Positions 16,313 through 24,030 of a stretch of 51,134 nt of DNA are shown here, piece after piece. The stretch lies in NCBI GenBank assembly GCA_015494065.1, contig WGCA01000049.1:1-51134 (forward strand), read 5' to 3'. Made by a program: the position numbers and the translations under genes. The notes below the pieces were generated by a model. That model saw only the letters and a list, made by a program, of their open reading frames with translations. It was not told the DNA's origin and made no database searches. The stretch's first letter is position 1, and each line of letters starts with the position of its first letter. Source of the DNA: Thermodesulfobacteriaceae bacterium (GTDB lineage: Bacteria; Desulfobacterota; Thermodesulfobacteria; Thermodesulfobacteriales; Thermodesulfatatoraceae).

Positions 16313-17602
16313 TTAATAAGGAGGCACGATACTGCGTCCCAGAAAGCCCTTTGAGGTGTAGCGGAGGCCAACGTAGATAGCCAAAATCACGAACAGGCGC
16401 TTGAGCCAGATATCGGGGATGTATTTCTGCGTGCGCGGACCCACCATGGAGCCGATAAAGATCCCGATGAGCTCCGTACCGATGAGCGGCCACCAGACCT
16501 GTACCCCTTTGAGCACCATATAAGTGGTGATACCCACCACCATCTTTACGAAGACCACGAAAGCCGAAGTCCCGGCCACGATGAACATGGGGAGTTTGAC
16601 AATGTCCGTCATAAAGGGGACGAGCAAGAAACCACCGCCGATCCCAAGGAAGACCGCGATGGTCGCGATCACCAAACCGCCTATGGCCGCGACGATGGGG
16701 TTAAAACGGAACTCAACCCCGTAGAAAGTAAAGACGCACTCGGTAAGACCGAACTTGACCACTTTGACCCCTTCGGCCTCACCGCCCTTCTTCGCCGCCT
16801 CTTCAAAACGTTTGGCCGCTTCTCTGGCCGCCTTACGTTTGGCCCGGGCCCGCTCCGTGGTGCCGTACCACATAAAACCAGCCACCGCAAAGACCGCCAG
16901 CCCAAAGTAACCGATATAGGCCTTAAGGCTGATTTTGCCCGCTGTAAGCTCTGCAATACCTACCGCACCACCCACAGCACCGATGGCCAAAGCGATGGCC
17001 AGAGGCGCCACGATGCGCTTCATCCGCCAATAGTTAACGGTGGAGACCAGAGCTGAAAGACCAACCAAGAACATGTTGGAGACCCGGATGGTATCGGTCA
17101 GGAACTTATTAAGGGCCGGGTTGGTCTTTTTGAAGCTCTTGGCGTAATTGGCCAGCCCGAAAATAGTGATGTGACCTACACCAGCCATAATGCCGCCAAA
17201 AGCCCCTACGGTGGAGAAAATCCACCCTACCCAGATGGCCCACAAAAGACCAGCAATGGGGTTGGGCTTGGGCGCCCCGGGGATGCCCAGATAGCCTCTC
17301 GGAGCGTTAGGATCAATACATCCCTTGGTACAGGTCGGGGTACAAACTGGGGTGTTGGCAATGATCTTGCCAAGCTTGCCCTTGAGCCCGAGAGAATCGT
17401 TAAGGAGCACGTTACAGCCTGCTACCCCTGCCACCGCTTGGGCTGTGGCAGAGACCTGAGCCGCGGCCTTGTGCGCCTCCTCGGCCATCTTTTTGGCCTC
17501 TTCAGAGGCGTAAACCCCGGAATAAAGACTGTAGACCCAAAGTAATACTAAAAAGATAAAAGCCGGCATCAAAAACCTTGATACTCTTTGAAGTTTCTTC
17601 AT
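16313..17602 (-). CDS. TauE/SafE-family exporter with a large periplasmic/cytoplasmic extension
   Basis: 429 aa, a member of the sulfite/sulfonate exporter family. An N-terminal signal-anchor (about 8-32) precedes a soluble segment containing C-x3-C-x3-C (VCTPTCTKGC, about residues 86-95). Several TM helices follow, including the family motif GIGGGFLLVPFM and the duplicate GAFGGIMAGVGH. A highly charged loop at about 250-285 (RARAKRKAAREAAKRFEEAA) divides the two halves. Typical TauE proteins are about 250-300 aa. It is first in the operon with the 210-aa membrane protein and porin, and a sigma-54 promoter lies about 135 bp upstream. The substrate may be sulfite or another sulfur oxyanion; this is inferred from the family only. 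Confidence 0.8.
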   Translation of the reverse strand: MKKLQRVSRFLMPAFIFLVLLWVYSLYSGVYASEEAKKMAEEAHKAAAQVSATAQAVAGVAGCNVLLNDSLGLKGKLGKIIANTPVCTPTCTKGCIDPNAPRGYLGIPGAPKPNPIAGLLWAIWVGWIFSTVGAFGGIMAGVGHITIFGLANYAKSFKKTNPALNKFLTDTIRVSNMFLVGLSALVSTVNYWRMKRIVAPLAIALAIGAVGGAVGIAELTAGKISLKAYIGYFGLAVFAVAGFMWYGTTERARAKRKAAREAAKRFEEAAKKGGEAEGVKVVKFGLTECVFTFYGVEFRFNPIVAAIGGLVIATIAVFLGIGGGFLLVPFMTDIVKLPMFIVAGTSAFVVFVKMVVGITTYMVLKGVQVWWPLIGTELIGIFIGSMVGPRTQKYIPDIWLKRLFVILAIYVGLRYTSKGFLGRSIVPPY

Positions 17603-17865
17603 CTACCCCCTCCTCATTTTAGAGAAGTTTTTTAGAATGGTGCCCTTTGGAGCTTTGAAACGCCGAGTAATCTGCCCGAAAATTTCACCCCCTTTCTTAA
17701 AATGCCGATAATATGAACAAGTCATTTTCGAACAGAAGCAAAGAAGAGGCCAAAACGGAACTCCATAAAGGGCATTAGAAAAGATCTTTTCTTTGAGGAA
17801 AAGGCCAGAGTCTTAAAGAAAAAAACAGGAAAGTGCCATATTTTTGTTGCAGTGCAACAAAAATA
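17603..17865. other. Intergenic control region between tauE and the response-regulator gene
   Basis: 263 bp, no coding signal. It contains the sigma-54 promoter (17737-17752) driving tauE and the AT-rich hairpin (17838-17866) ending the regulator transcript. A TGGCAC at 17832-17837 has the wrong downstream spacing for a second sigma-54 site. Confidence 0.55.
17737..17752 (-). promoter_or_regulatory. Sigma-54 (-24/-12) promoter of the tauE operon
   Basis: The minus strand reads TGGCCTCTTCTTTGCT: GG and GC separated by exactly 10 nt, with TTGCT at -12, a close match to TGGCAC-N5-TTGCW. It would start transcription near 17726, giving a leader of about 125 nt before tauE. The neighbouring gene encodes a sigma-54 activator, which supports a functional link. 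Confidence 0.65.
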
Positions 17866-17866
17866 T
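17838..17866 (-). terminator. AT-rich palindrome overlapping the response-regulator stop
   Basis: ATATTTTTGTTGCA and TGCAACAAAAATAT pair perfectly across one base. The hairpin overlaps the first base of the regulator stop codon complement, and a T-rich stretch follows about 10 nt later on the minus strand. A terminator is likely; an operator is an alternative. Confidence 0.5.
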
Positions 17867-19275
17867 CAAGCGCGAAAATCCTCTGAACGTACCCCTACCT
17901 GGCGCATGAGGCGTTGAAAAGCTTGTCTTTCAAGGCCTGCCAAGCGGGCCGCCTGGGTTACGTTACCCCCGGTCTTGAAGAGCAGGTTTTCTACGTAACG
18001 GCGGGAAAAGAAGTTTAAAAGTTCTTTTTTGGCCTCAGCATAAGGTCGTTCTAAATAATTGCCAAGAGGATCCGGGGGAGAATGGGTTTCATCTTTTTCC
18101 ATTAAGTCTTCAGGGGTGATGTTATCTCCTTTGGCCAAGAGAACCGCCCGGCGTACTACGTTTTGAAGCTCCCTTACGTTGCCTTTCCAGGGGTTTTTTA
18201 ACAAATATTCCAGGGCTTCGGAACTAAAACTAAGCCCCTCCCTTCCGTATTCTTCTGCGTATTTTTGGAGAAAATGCATGGCCAGGGGCAGGATATCTTC
18301 TTTACGCTCCCGCAGCGGGGGGAGATAAATCGTGACCACGTTTAAACGATAGTAGAGATCTTCGCGAAAAAGGCCTTCTTTGATCTTGGCCTCAAGGTCC
18401 TGGTTGGTGGAGGCAATGACACGCACGTCTACCGGAATAGTCTTGGTGGAACCCAAGGGTCTTATTTCTTTTTCCTGCAGGACCCGCAAGAGCTTGGTCT
18501 GAATATTGGGAGGAATATCCCCTATTTCGTCAAGAAAGATGGTGGAACCATCCGCCACCTGAAAAAGGCCTTCTTTATCCGTGGTGGCCCCGGTAAAGGC
18601 CCCTTTGACGTAACCAAAAAGCTCAGATTCCAGGATATGTTCGGGTACCGCCGGACAGTTAATGGTGACCAATTCTTTGTCTTTGCGGTCGCTCAACATG
18701 TGGATAGCCCGCGCAATAAGCTCTTTACCCGTACCGGATTCCCCGCGAATAAGTACCGTGACGTCGCTGCAGGCCACCCGCTCCACCATATCAAGTACTT
18801 TTTGGAGGGCCTTGGATTCCCCAATAATACCCAAACGCTCCCAGGCACAGGTAACCACCTTCTTTTTAAGGCGCTCGTTTTCCTGCAAAAGGGCGGTGCG
18901 CTCCAAGGCCCTTTCCACAATATGTAGGATGCGATCACTGTCAAAGGGTTTCTGGATAAAATCGTAGGCCCCGAGTTTTAAGGCCTCCACCGCCATTTCG
19001 ATGGTCCCGTACCCGGTGATAAGGACCACAGAAACGGTGGGATCGATCTCCCTTACACGGCGCAGGAGTTCCATCCCGTCCATACCCGCCATTTTGATGT
19101 CCGAAACCACTACCAGCGGGGCGAACTTTTCAAATTTCGCCAGGGCCTCTTCTCCCGAAAGGGCGGCTTCCACCTCAGCCGCCGGAATTTGCCGGAAAAG
19201 CCGGGTCAACATGCGGGTCATGTGCGGCTCGTCATCTACCACTAAGATCTTGGGTTTTACTTTAAGCATGGTCAT
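17866..19275 (-). CDS. NtrC-family sigma-54-dependent response regulator
   Basis: 469 aa. The receiver domain (about 8-120) has the phosphoacceptor Asp59 (VVSDIKMAGMDG) and Lys109. The AAA+ domain has Walker A GESGTGKE (178-185), the sigma-54-contact loop GAFTGA (225-230) and Walker B FLDEIGD. A Fis-type helix-turn-helix closes the protein (GGNVTQAARLAGLERQAF). Its start lies inside the 3' end of the kinase gene (14-bp overlap). It presumably activates the sigma-54 promoter of the tauE operon just downstream. All residues needed for ATPase and phosphorylation are present. Confidence 0.93.
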   Translation of the reverse strand: MTMLKVKPKILVVDDEPHMTRMLTRLFRQIPAAEVEAALSGEEALAKFEKFAPLVVVSDIKMAGMDGMELLRRVREIDPTVSVVLITGYGTIEMAVEALKLGAYDFIQKPFDSDRILHIVERALERTALLQENERLKKKVVTCAWERLGIIGESKALQKVLDMVERVACSDVTVLIRGESGTGKELIARAIHMLSDRKDKELVTINCPAVPEHILESELFGYVKGAFTGATTDKEGLFQVADGSTIFLDEIGDIPPNIQTKLLRVLQEKEIRPLGSTKTIPVDVRVIASTNQDLEAKIKEGLFREDLYYRLNVVTIYLPPLRERKEDILPLAMHFLQKYAEEYGREGLSFSSEALEYLLKNPWKGNVRELQNVVRRAVLLAKGDNITPEDLMEKDETHSPPDPLGNYLERPYAEAKKELLNFFSRRYVENLLFKTGGNVTQAARLAGLERQAFQRLMRQVGVRSEDFRA

Positions 19276-20809
19276 TGCAGGGCAACCGTACGATGAAGAC
19301 CGTTTTCAGTCCGAGTTTTAAATGTCTCTCTAAAACTGGGGGAGAAAAGGCCTCTATGGTCCCCCGGTGGTCTTCAATTATGCCGTAAGAAACCGAGAGA
19401 CCAAGGCCGGTCCCCTGGCGTGGGGGTTTGGTGGTAAAGAAGGGATCAAAAATACGATCTTTGATCTGAGGAGGAATCCCTGTGCCTGTGTCTCCTATTT
19501 CCAGAACCACGAAATCGTCTTCCCTGTATGTCCAGAGGTGAATTTCTCCGCCTTTGCCGATGGCGTCACGACTATTATTTAATAAATTTAAAATAACCTG
19601 TCTTATACGGTCTTCATCACCCCATACCTCTGGAAGTCCGGTGGCCAAGTGCAACTTAAGCTGGATATTATCTAGTTCAAAGGTGTGTCGAATCATATCT
19701 ACTGTTTGAACTACGCAATCGTTAAGCGAAATCCATTTCTTCCCTTTGGTGTTCTCAGAGGAGCGGGCAAAACTTAAAAGATCAGAGACTATCTTTTTGC
19801 AGACCTCCGCCTGAGATTCGATAATACCAAGTTCTTCGGCAATTTCCGGTTGGTCTCGGAATTCCTTTTTAAGCAGCTGGGCGTAGCCCAAAATGATCCC
19901 CAGGGGAGTATTGATTTCGTGGGCCACCCCGGCAGCCAACTGACCCAGCGAAGCCATTTTCTCCGAATAGATCAGTTTTTCCGTCATTTTGCGGTAGTTA
20001 GTGATATCTTTGGCTATGCCTTCACAGCCGGTTTTACAACCCTCTTCTCCTACGATGGTGTTAGCCGTAATGATAACAAACTTCTCCGAACCATCACGGC
20101 TTACCAAACGAGCCTCAAAATCCTTGATATATCCTTGGGCACAGATGGTATCCATATATTGTCTCCAATCTCTTTCGTCGGCAAAGAACTCCTTCATCGG
20201 CCGGCCTATGAGTTCGTCCTTATTTTTGAACCCGAGTAGCCTCACCCCACTGGGATTGATGTCTGAAATGCATCCGCGAGGATCACAGAAAAAGATCACT
20301 TCGCCGGAATTTTCAAAAAGACGCCTGAATTTCTGTTCTGAGGCCAAAAGCTCCCGGGTGCGCTGTTCTACCTTTTCCTCAAGGGTATGGTATAGCTCCT
20401 TAAGCTTGGTATTGGCCTTTTCCAGTTCCTCTTTGGCCTGCTTGAGCTTTTCGGCTTCCGCCCGCACCAGCCCGATAATTTTGCGTACGTTCGGATAAAC
20501 GAAGGTAAGTACCGCCACCGCCACAAAACAAATACTGTTTAACCCTCCGGAAATGGGGGCTAAATCACGCCACCATTCGGGTACGCCGGCGTAGATAAAG
20601 ATAAAACGCAACATGTGGCCTATGCTGCGGGAAAGAGAAAGGGCCACGAAGGCTGAAGCCAGCCCGAAAAGATACATAAAAAGGACACTTTGCGGAAACT
20701 TACGTTTGAGGGCGAAGGCGTACCGAAAGGCCGTAAAAGAGAGGAGGAGCATAAGGAAAGAGCCCAAAAAATCAACCAAATAGACCGGATACAAGGGCAA
20801 AGACGTCAT
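19262..20809 (-). CDS. Membrane-bound PAS sensor histidine kinase
   Basis: 515 aa. An N-terminal membrane region (about 10-110, three or four helices) leads into a coiled coil (115-160), a PAS domain (about 160-275), a HisKA domain with phospho-His297 (GVAHEINTPLGIILGYAQLL) and a HATPase domain (N box NLLNNSRDAIGKGG, G box GDTGTGIPP, then GTGLGLSVSYGIIEDH). It is the cognate kinase of the NtrC-type regulator, which overlaps it by 14 bp. The membrane part resembles that of the small protein encoded immediately upstream. The signal is unknown. Confidence 0.9.
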   Translation of the reverse strand: MTSLPLYPVYLVDFLGSFLMLLLSFTAFRYAFALKRKFPQSVLFMYLFGLASAFVALSLSRSIGHMLRFIFIYAGVPEWWRDLAPISGGLNSICFVAVAVLTFVYPNVRKIIGLVRAEAEKLKQAKEELEKANTKLKELYHTLEEKVEQRTRELLASEQKFRRLFENSGEVIFFCDPRGCISDINPSGVRLLGFKNKDELIGRPMKEFFADERDWRQYMDTICAQGYIKDFEARLVSRDGSEKFVIITANTIVGEEGCKTGCEGIAKDITNYRKMTEKLIYSEKMASLGQLAAGVAHEINTPLGIILGYAQLLKKEFRDQPEIAEELGIIESQAEVCKKIVSDLLSFARSSENTKGKKWISLNDCVVQTVDMIRHTFELDNIQLKLHLATGLPEVWGDEDRIRQVILNLLNNSRDAIGKGGEIHLWTYREDDFVVLEIGDTGTGIPPQIKDRIFDPFFTTKPPRQGTGLGLSVSYGIIEDHRGTIEAFSPPVLERHLKLGLKTVFIVRLPCNDHA

Positions 20810-20812
20810 AGG

Positions 20813-21289
20813 TTAGGTTTTAAGCTGAGAATTATGTTGTTCTTTATAAAAAACGCGCAAACTCTGTACCATAAACCACATTGCGGGTACGCAAAGCAGG
20901 TGGTCAAAACGACCCAGGTAATATACCCAGCGTTCAAAATCCAGGGGGCCATAGAGCCGGTGCGCAAAGGGATCCGGGGGCAGGAAGAGGGCGTGTTCCG
21001 GCAACCTCAGGTCAAGAAAATGGACCATCATGGTGTCCAGATTCCAGAGGAGAAAAAGGATAAGGGAAATACGAAAATAACGCCAGGCATTACCACTACC
21101 TACGGGATAACGGCGTGAGAAAAACAGAAGAAAGATGATAGAGGCGGTAAAGAACAAGTGCGCCAGGATGTGGGTATAAAAACCCTCCGGCGCCCCGTGG
21201 ACCTGGACGGCCAGGGCCAGCCCCAACGTACCGGCCCAGAAAAATAAAACCAGGATGAGTAAGCGTAACAGGTAAACCAGGCCTTTCAT
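20813..21289 (-). CDS. Small membrane protein encoded with the sensor kinase, possible accessory sensor
   Basis: 158 aa, not recognised. Four hydrophobic helices are predicted (about 5-28, 37-58, 70-90, 125-145). Histidines lie near membrane boundaries (THILAHLFF, MVHFLDLRLPEH, RFDHLLCVPAMW), so metal or heme binding is conceivable but unproven. Its stop is 3 nt before the kinase start, so the three genes form one transcription unit. An input module for the kinase is the simplest reading. Confidence 0.65.
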   Translation of the reverse strand: MKGLVYLLRLLILVLFFWAGTLGLALAVQVHGAPEGFYTHILAHLFFTASIIFLLFFSRRYPVGSGNAWRYFRISLILFLLWNLDTMMVHFLDLRLPEHALFLPPDPFAHRLYGPLDFERWVYYLGRFDHLLCVPAMWFMVQSLRVFYKEQHNSQLKT

Positions 21290-21346
21290 CCTCCAAAATT
21301 ATATTCGTTTTTGGGCCAAAGAAAAACTTAATAAGAGTAAATTAGC

Positions 21347-21892
21347 TCAGATCTCCTTACGGTAAAAATAAATGGGGTCTTCCTCCTTTAATACCAGATA
21401 AGGCTTCCAACCGGGCAGGGGGAAGTTGGCACTGACAATAACGGCCCCTTCTTTGACCTCATTACGCAATTTGGGCGCTAGGTCTTTTAAGACGTCGGGG
21501 AAAAGATAACAAAAAATGAGGTCGTAGTCTTTCAGGTTAGCCGAGAAAAAATCCTCCCTTCTTACCTCTGCCGGAACCCCGGCCAGAAAGTTTTTGAACC
21601 GGGCAAGCATATAGGCCCAGGGGTTTATTTCATACCCTACCCCAAGGATACCAAAGCGTTGGTACATGGCCCGCAGGAGCCGGCCGTCACCGCAGCCCAG
21701 GTCCACAAAACTGGTCTCCGGCGAAAGGGGGCCTAAGGCCTCAAGCATAGCCCTTATTTTGGCCCGAGAAGTGGAAACAAAAAGGGCACCCCCGGTACGC
21801 CTCAACACGAGAACCGTGCCCAGGGCGTAACAGAGTTTTAAAAAGGCCAGGGGGAGAAGCAGGGCCAAGGTCCCGAAAATAAAAAGCTTCAT
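21347..21892 (-). CDS. Class I SAM-dependent methyltransferase with N-terminal membrane anchor
   Basis: 181 aa. Residues about 3-28 form a TM helix; the rest is a Rossmann methyltransferase. Motif I is FVDLGCGDGRLLRAMYQRFG, with the acidic end of strand 2 in GVGYEINPWAY and a motif-IV-like YDLIFCYLFPDVL. It overlaps the 3' end of scpA by 4 bp. The substrate cannot be told; membrane anchoring suggests a membrane-associated lipid or protein. Confidence 0.75.
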   Translation of the reverse strand: MKLFIFGTLALLLPLAFLKLCYALGTVLVLRRTGGALFVSTSRAKIRAMLEALGPLSPETSFVDLGCGDGRLLRAMYQRFGILGVGYEINPWAYMLARFKNFLAGVPAEVRREDFFSANLKDYDLIFCYLFPDVLKDLAPKLRNEVKEGAVIVSANFPLPGWKPYLVLKEEDPIYFYRKEI

Positions 21893-22578
21893 CGCCGTAC
21901 TACCTGAATGTCAGAGGTGGGGTCTGGTTGAATGAGGCGGATCTTTTGTCGGAAGGCCAATTCTAAAAGGGCCAGAAAAAGGGCGATAATTTCCTCGCGG
22001 CTTTGGGCCTGAGCCAGTAGTTCCCGGAAATAAAGACACTTCTTTTCTTTTAATTGATCAAGGATAAAAGGCATCTTTTCTGCCAAAAGATTTCTGGCCC
22101 GGGCCACCTCAAGGGAAGTGATGGTCTTCCTGGCTAAAACATCCTTTAAGGCCGAAAGCAAATCAAAGAGGGAGACCGCAAGCCCTTCATGGGGGGTAGG
22201 CTCCTGCCCCGGAGGGACAAACACTTCGCGATCAAGCACCGGGCGGGCGTCCAATAGGGCTGCCGCTTGCTGAAACTTGGCCAGCTCAAGCAGAGAGGTT
22301 ACGATCTCCTGCCGGGGATCTTCCTCTTCCTGAGCCGGGGGTTCTTCTTTCGGGAGCAACAGCTGGCTTTTTAGGTAAAGCAGAGTGGCCGCCATCAGCA
22401 AATATTCCGCCGCCACCTCCAGATCAAGGGCCTTCATCATTTCAAGGTAGGCCAAATACTGCTCGGTTATGAGAGAAATGGGCAGATCAAATATATTGAG
22501 CTTGTTTTTACGCACCAAGTGCAGTAATAAATCAAGAGGACCTTCAAATACCGGGATTTTGACGATGCACTCAGACAT
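21889..22578 (-). CDS. scpA: Segregation and condensation protein A
   Basis: 229 aa kleisin that bridges the SMC heads in chromosome condensation. The N-terminal block FEGPLDLLLHLVRKNKLNIF is diagnostic, followed by AAEYLLMAATLLYLKSQLLL, and the C-terminal winged helix (SREEIIALFLALLELAFRQK) is present. scpB is normally adjacent but is absent; a methyltransferase follows instead. The start at 22578 lies inside the first codons of the divergent gene at 22565, a 14-bp head-to-head overlap. Confidence 0.92.
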   Translation of the reverse strand: MSECIVKIPVFEGPLDLLLHLVRKNKLNIFDLPISLITEQYLAYLEMMKALDLEVAAEYLLMAATLLYLKSQLLLPKEEPPAQEEEDPRQEIVTSLLELAKFQQAAALLDARPVLDREVFVPPGQEPTPHEGLAVSLFDLLSALKDVLARKTITSLEVARARNLLAEKMPFILDQLKEKKCLYFRELLAQAQSREEIIALFLALLELAFRQKIRLIQPDPTSDIQVVRR

Positions 22579-22900
22579 ACTCAGACTTGAAATTCTTTAT
22601 TCTCCGAAGTGCAGGAGTTATCAAGAGCTTGAGCCTTTATTACGTCAAGTATTAGCCGAACTAAACGTCCCTTACCAGCTTTCCACCAGAGAAATCAAAG
22701 ATCTTTCTGAGGCCCAAAAAGCAAATTTTTTTGGCTCCCCCACGGTTAAGGTAAACGGCCAGGAGCTTGAGCCGGAAGCAGGCGGGCGTATCACCCTGGC
22801 CTGACGGCCTTACCGGGCGCCGGACGGGCGCCTTAAAAGATTGCCTGATAAAGGACAATTGAAAAACTGGCTTTTGAGGTTTATCGGAAAAGATGCCTGA
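22565..22900 (+). CDS. Small thioredoxin-like protein with in-frame UGA at codon 80 (probable selenoprotein)
   Basis: Reading from the ATG at 22565 gives 79 codons to a TGA (22802-22804), then continues in frame for another 31 codons to TGA at 22898-22900, total 111 aa. The fold is thioredoxin/glutaredoxin-like: LEILYSPKCRSY (Cys16), then NFFGSPTVKVNGQELEP. Relatives in mercury- and arsenic-type redox families carry a second Cys followed by Arg-x-Tyr after this block; here that Cys is UGA followed by RPYRAPDGRL. The extended frame ends 8 bp inside trmO, as expected for operon genes, and a SECIS-like hairpin follows the UGA. If UGA is a true stop the gene is 22565-22804. I consider selenocysteine likely. 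Confidence 0.75.
22805..22833 (+). promoter_or_regulatory. Candidate bacterial SECIS element
   Basis: After the UGA at 22802-22804, GGCGCC (22816-22821) and GGCGCC (22827-22832) form a perfect 6-bp stem, extended by a G-U pair, around loop GGACG. The loop starts 18 nt after the UGA, is 5 nt long and begins with two G residues, matching the published bacterial SECIS rule (loop 16-37 nt downstream, G in its first two positions). Confidence 0.6.
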
Positions 22901-23318
22901 TAAACCAGAAGAAATCTGTTACCGACCCATTGGCTGGGTTCGCACCAAGGCCAAAGAAGTGCCCCGTTTTTTTACTATCTCCAAGGTGAGGGGAGAAATC
23001 CAAGTCCTACCCAAGTACCAGGTAGGACTCAAAGACATTAAACCCGGGGACGAAATCTGTGTCCTCTTCCATTTCCACAAAAGCCCCCCTTTTGAAGAAA
23101 GGCATCTCATCCAGGAACCCCCCCACCGGCCGGGAGAAAGAAAGGGCGTCTTTAGCACCTGCTCGCCGATAAGGCCAAACGCCATCGGGCTTTCGGTGCT
23201 TAAGGTCTTGGCGGTCAAAGGAAACGTGCTCGAAGTAGAACGTTTGGACATGTACGACGGCACCCCCGTGCTTGATATCAAACCCTTCAAACTCACGGGA
23301 GAAGACTATGAAAGCTAA
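22893..23318 (+). CDS. trmO: tRNA (N6-threonylcarbamoyladenosine37-N6)-methyltransferase, TrmO/TsaA family
   Basis: 141 aa, the beta-barrel core of TrmO, which methylates t6A37 in tRNA using SAM. Conserved sequences: RPIGWVRTKAKEVP, FHFHKSPPFE, RPGERKGVFSTCSPIRPNAIG and LDMYDGTPVLDIKPF. The E. coli protein has an additional C-terminal domain; short versions like this are common in other phyla. The ATG overlaps the stop of the thioredoxin-like gene's extended frame. Confidence 0.88.
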   Translation: MPDKPEEICYRPIGWVRTKAKEVPRFFTISKVRGEIQVLPKYQVGLKDIKPGDEICVLFHFHKSPPFEERHLIQEPPHRPGERKGVFSTCSPIRPNAIGLSVLKVLAVKGNVLEVERLDMYDGTPVLDIKPFKLTGEDYES

Positions 23319-24030
23319 GCTCTTGGGGGGCCTCATCCTGGTATTGGTCTTCTTTTCGTCCGCTAAGGCCGGCTTTTGGGAAAGGCTAGAAAATATCCTC
23401 AAAAAGACAACCGCCACCCAGGGCCTCAGCCAGGAAGAACTAATCGAAGGGCTTAAAGAGGCCCTCCTGGTCGCAAGCAAAAGGGCGGTTTCATTCCTGG
23501 GAGACCCTAAAAACCTTTTACAGGACCCAGACCTGCGCATCCCCCCACCCCCTAAAGTGGCCAAGGTCACAAACTTTTTGAAAAAAGTAGGTTTTAAAAA
23601 CCAGGTTGAAAATTTTGAAGAAAGTCTTAACGTGGCCGCGGCCGCGGCCATCAAGGAAGCCCTTCCGGTCTTCAAACAGGCCATTTCCGCAATTACTTTT
23701 GAAGACGCCCGCCAGCTACTTAAAGGTGGGGAGACCGCCATCACCGATTATTTTCGCCAAAAGACCTCGGCTGAACTCTACCAAAGGTTTTACCCTTTAG
23801 TCCAAAAAAGCCTCAAAAAAGTAGGGGTTACCCGAAAATATCAGGAATTGATCAATAACTCCTACGCGGCCTCTTACCTGCGGGGCACCAAGGTGGATCT
23901 TGACCACTACGTAACCGAAGCAGCCCTAGACCGCCTTTTTGACACCCTGGCCCAAGAGGAAATCAAGCTGAGAAAAGACCCGGCCGCCCGTACCACCGCT
24001 TTGCTACGCAAGCTGTTTGGTTCGTCTTGA
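23308..24030 (+). CDS. DUF4197-family secreted protein
   Basis: 240 aa with an N-terminal signal peptide (MKAKLLGGLILVLVFFSSAKAG), then an all-helical domain with the family pattern: GLKEALLVASKRAV, AAAAIKEALPVFKQAISAIT, FEDARQLLKGGETAITDYFR, KTSAELYQRFYPLVQKSLKK and a C-terminal LDRLFDTLAQEE. Function is unknown in the literature; it is probably periplasmic or lipid-associated. The start at 23308 overlaps trmO by 11 bp. An upstream ATG at 23272 would add residues not resembling a signal peptide. Confidence 0.82.
   Translation: MKAKLLGGLILVLVFFSSAKAGFWERLENILKKTTATQGLSQEELIEGLKEALLVASKRAVSFLGDPKNLLQDPDLRIPPPPKVAKVTNFLKKVGFKNQVENFEESLNVAAAAAIKEALPVFKQAISAITFEDARQLLKGGETAITDYFRQKTSAELYQRFYPLVQKSLKKVGVTRKYQELINNSYAASYLRGTKVDLDHYVTEAALDRLFDTLAQEEIKLRKDPAARTTALLRKLFGSS

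Noticed and set aside
17822-17837. TGGCAC on the minus strand near the regulator stop as a sigma-54 promoter
   Set aside because: The -12 element is TGTT rather than TTGC at the required 10-nt spacing; the site at 17737-17752 fits better.
21301-21349. Read-through of the methyltransferase UGA stop at 21347-21349
   Set aside because: The extension is a short hydrophobic stretch without a conserved Cys position and the protein is already full length.
22469-22804. Long N-terminal extension of the thioredoxin-like gene to 22469
   Set aside because: The extra residues are antisense to scpA and not thioredoxin-like; the ATG at 22565 gives a normal family N terminus.
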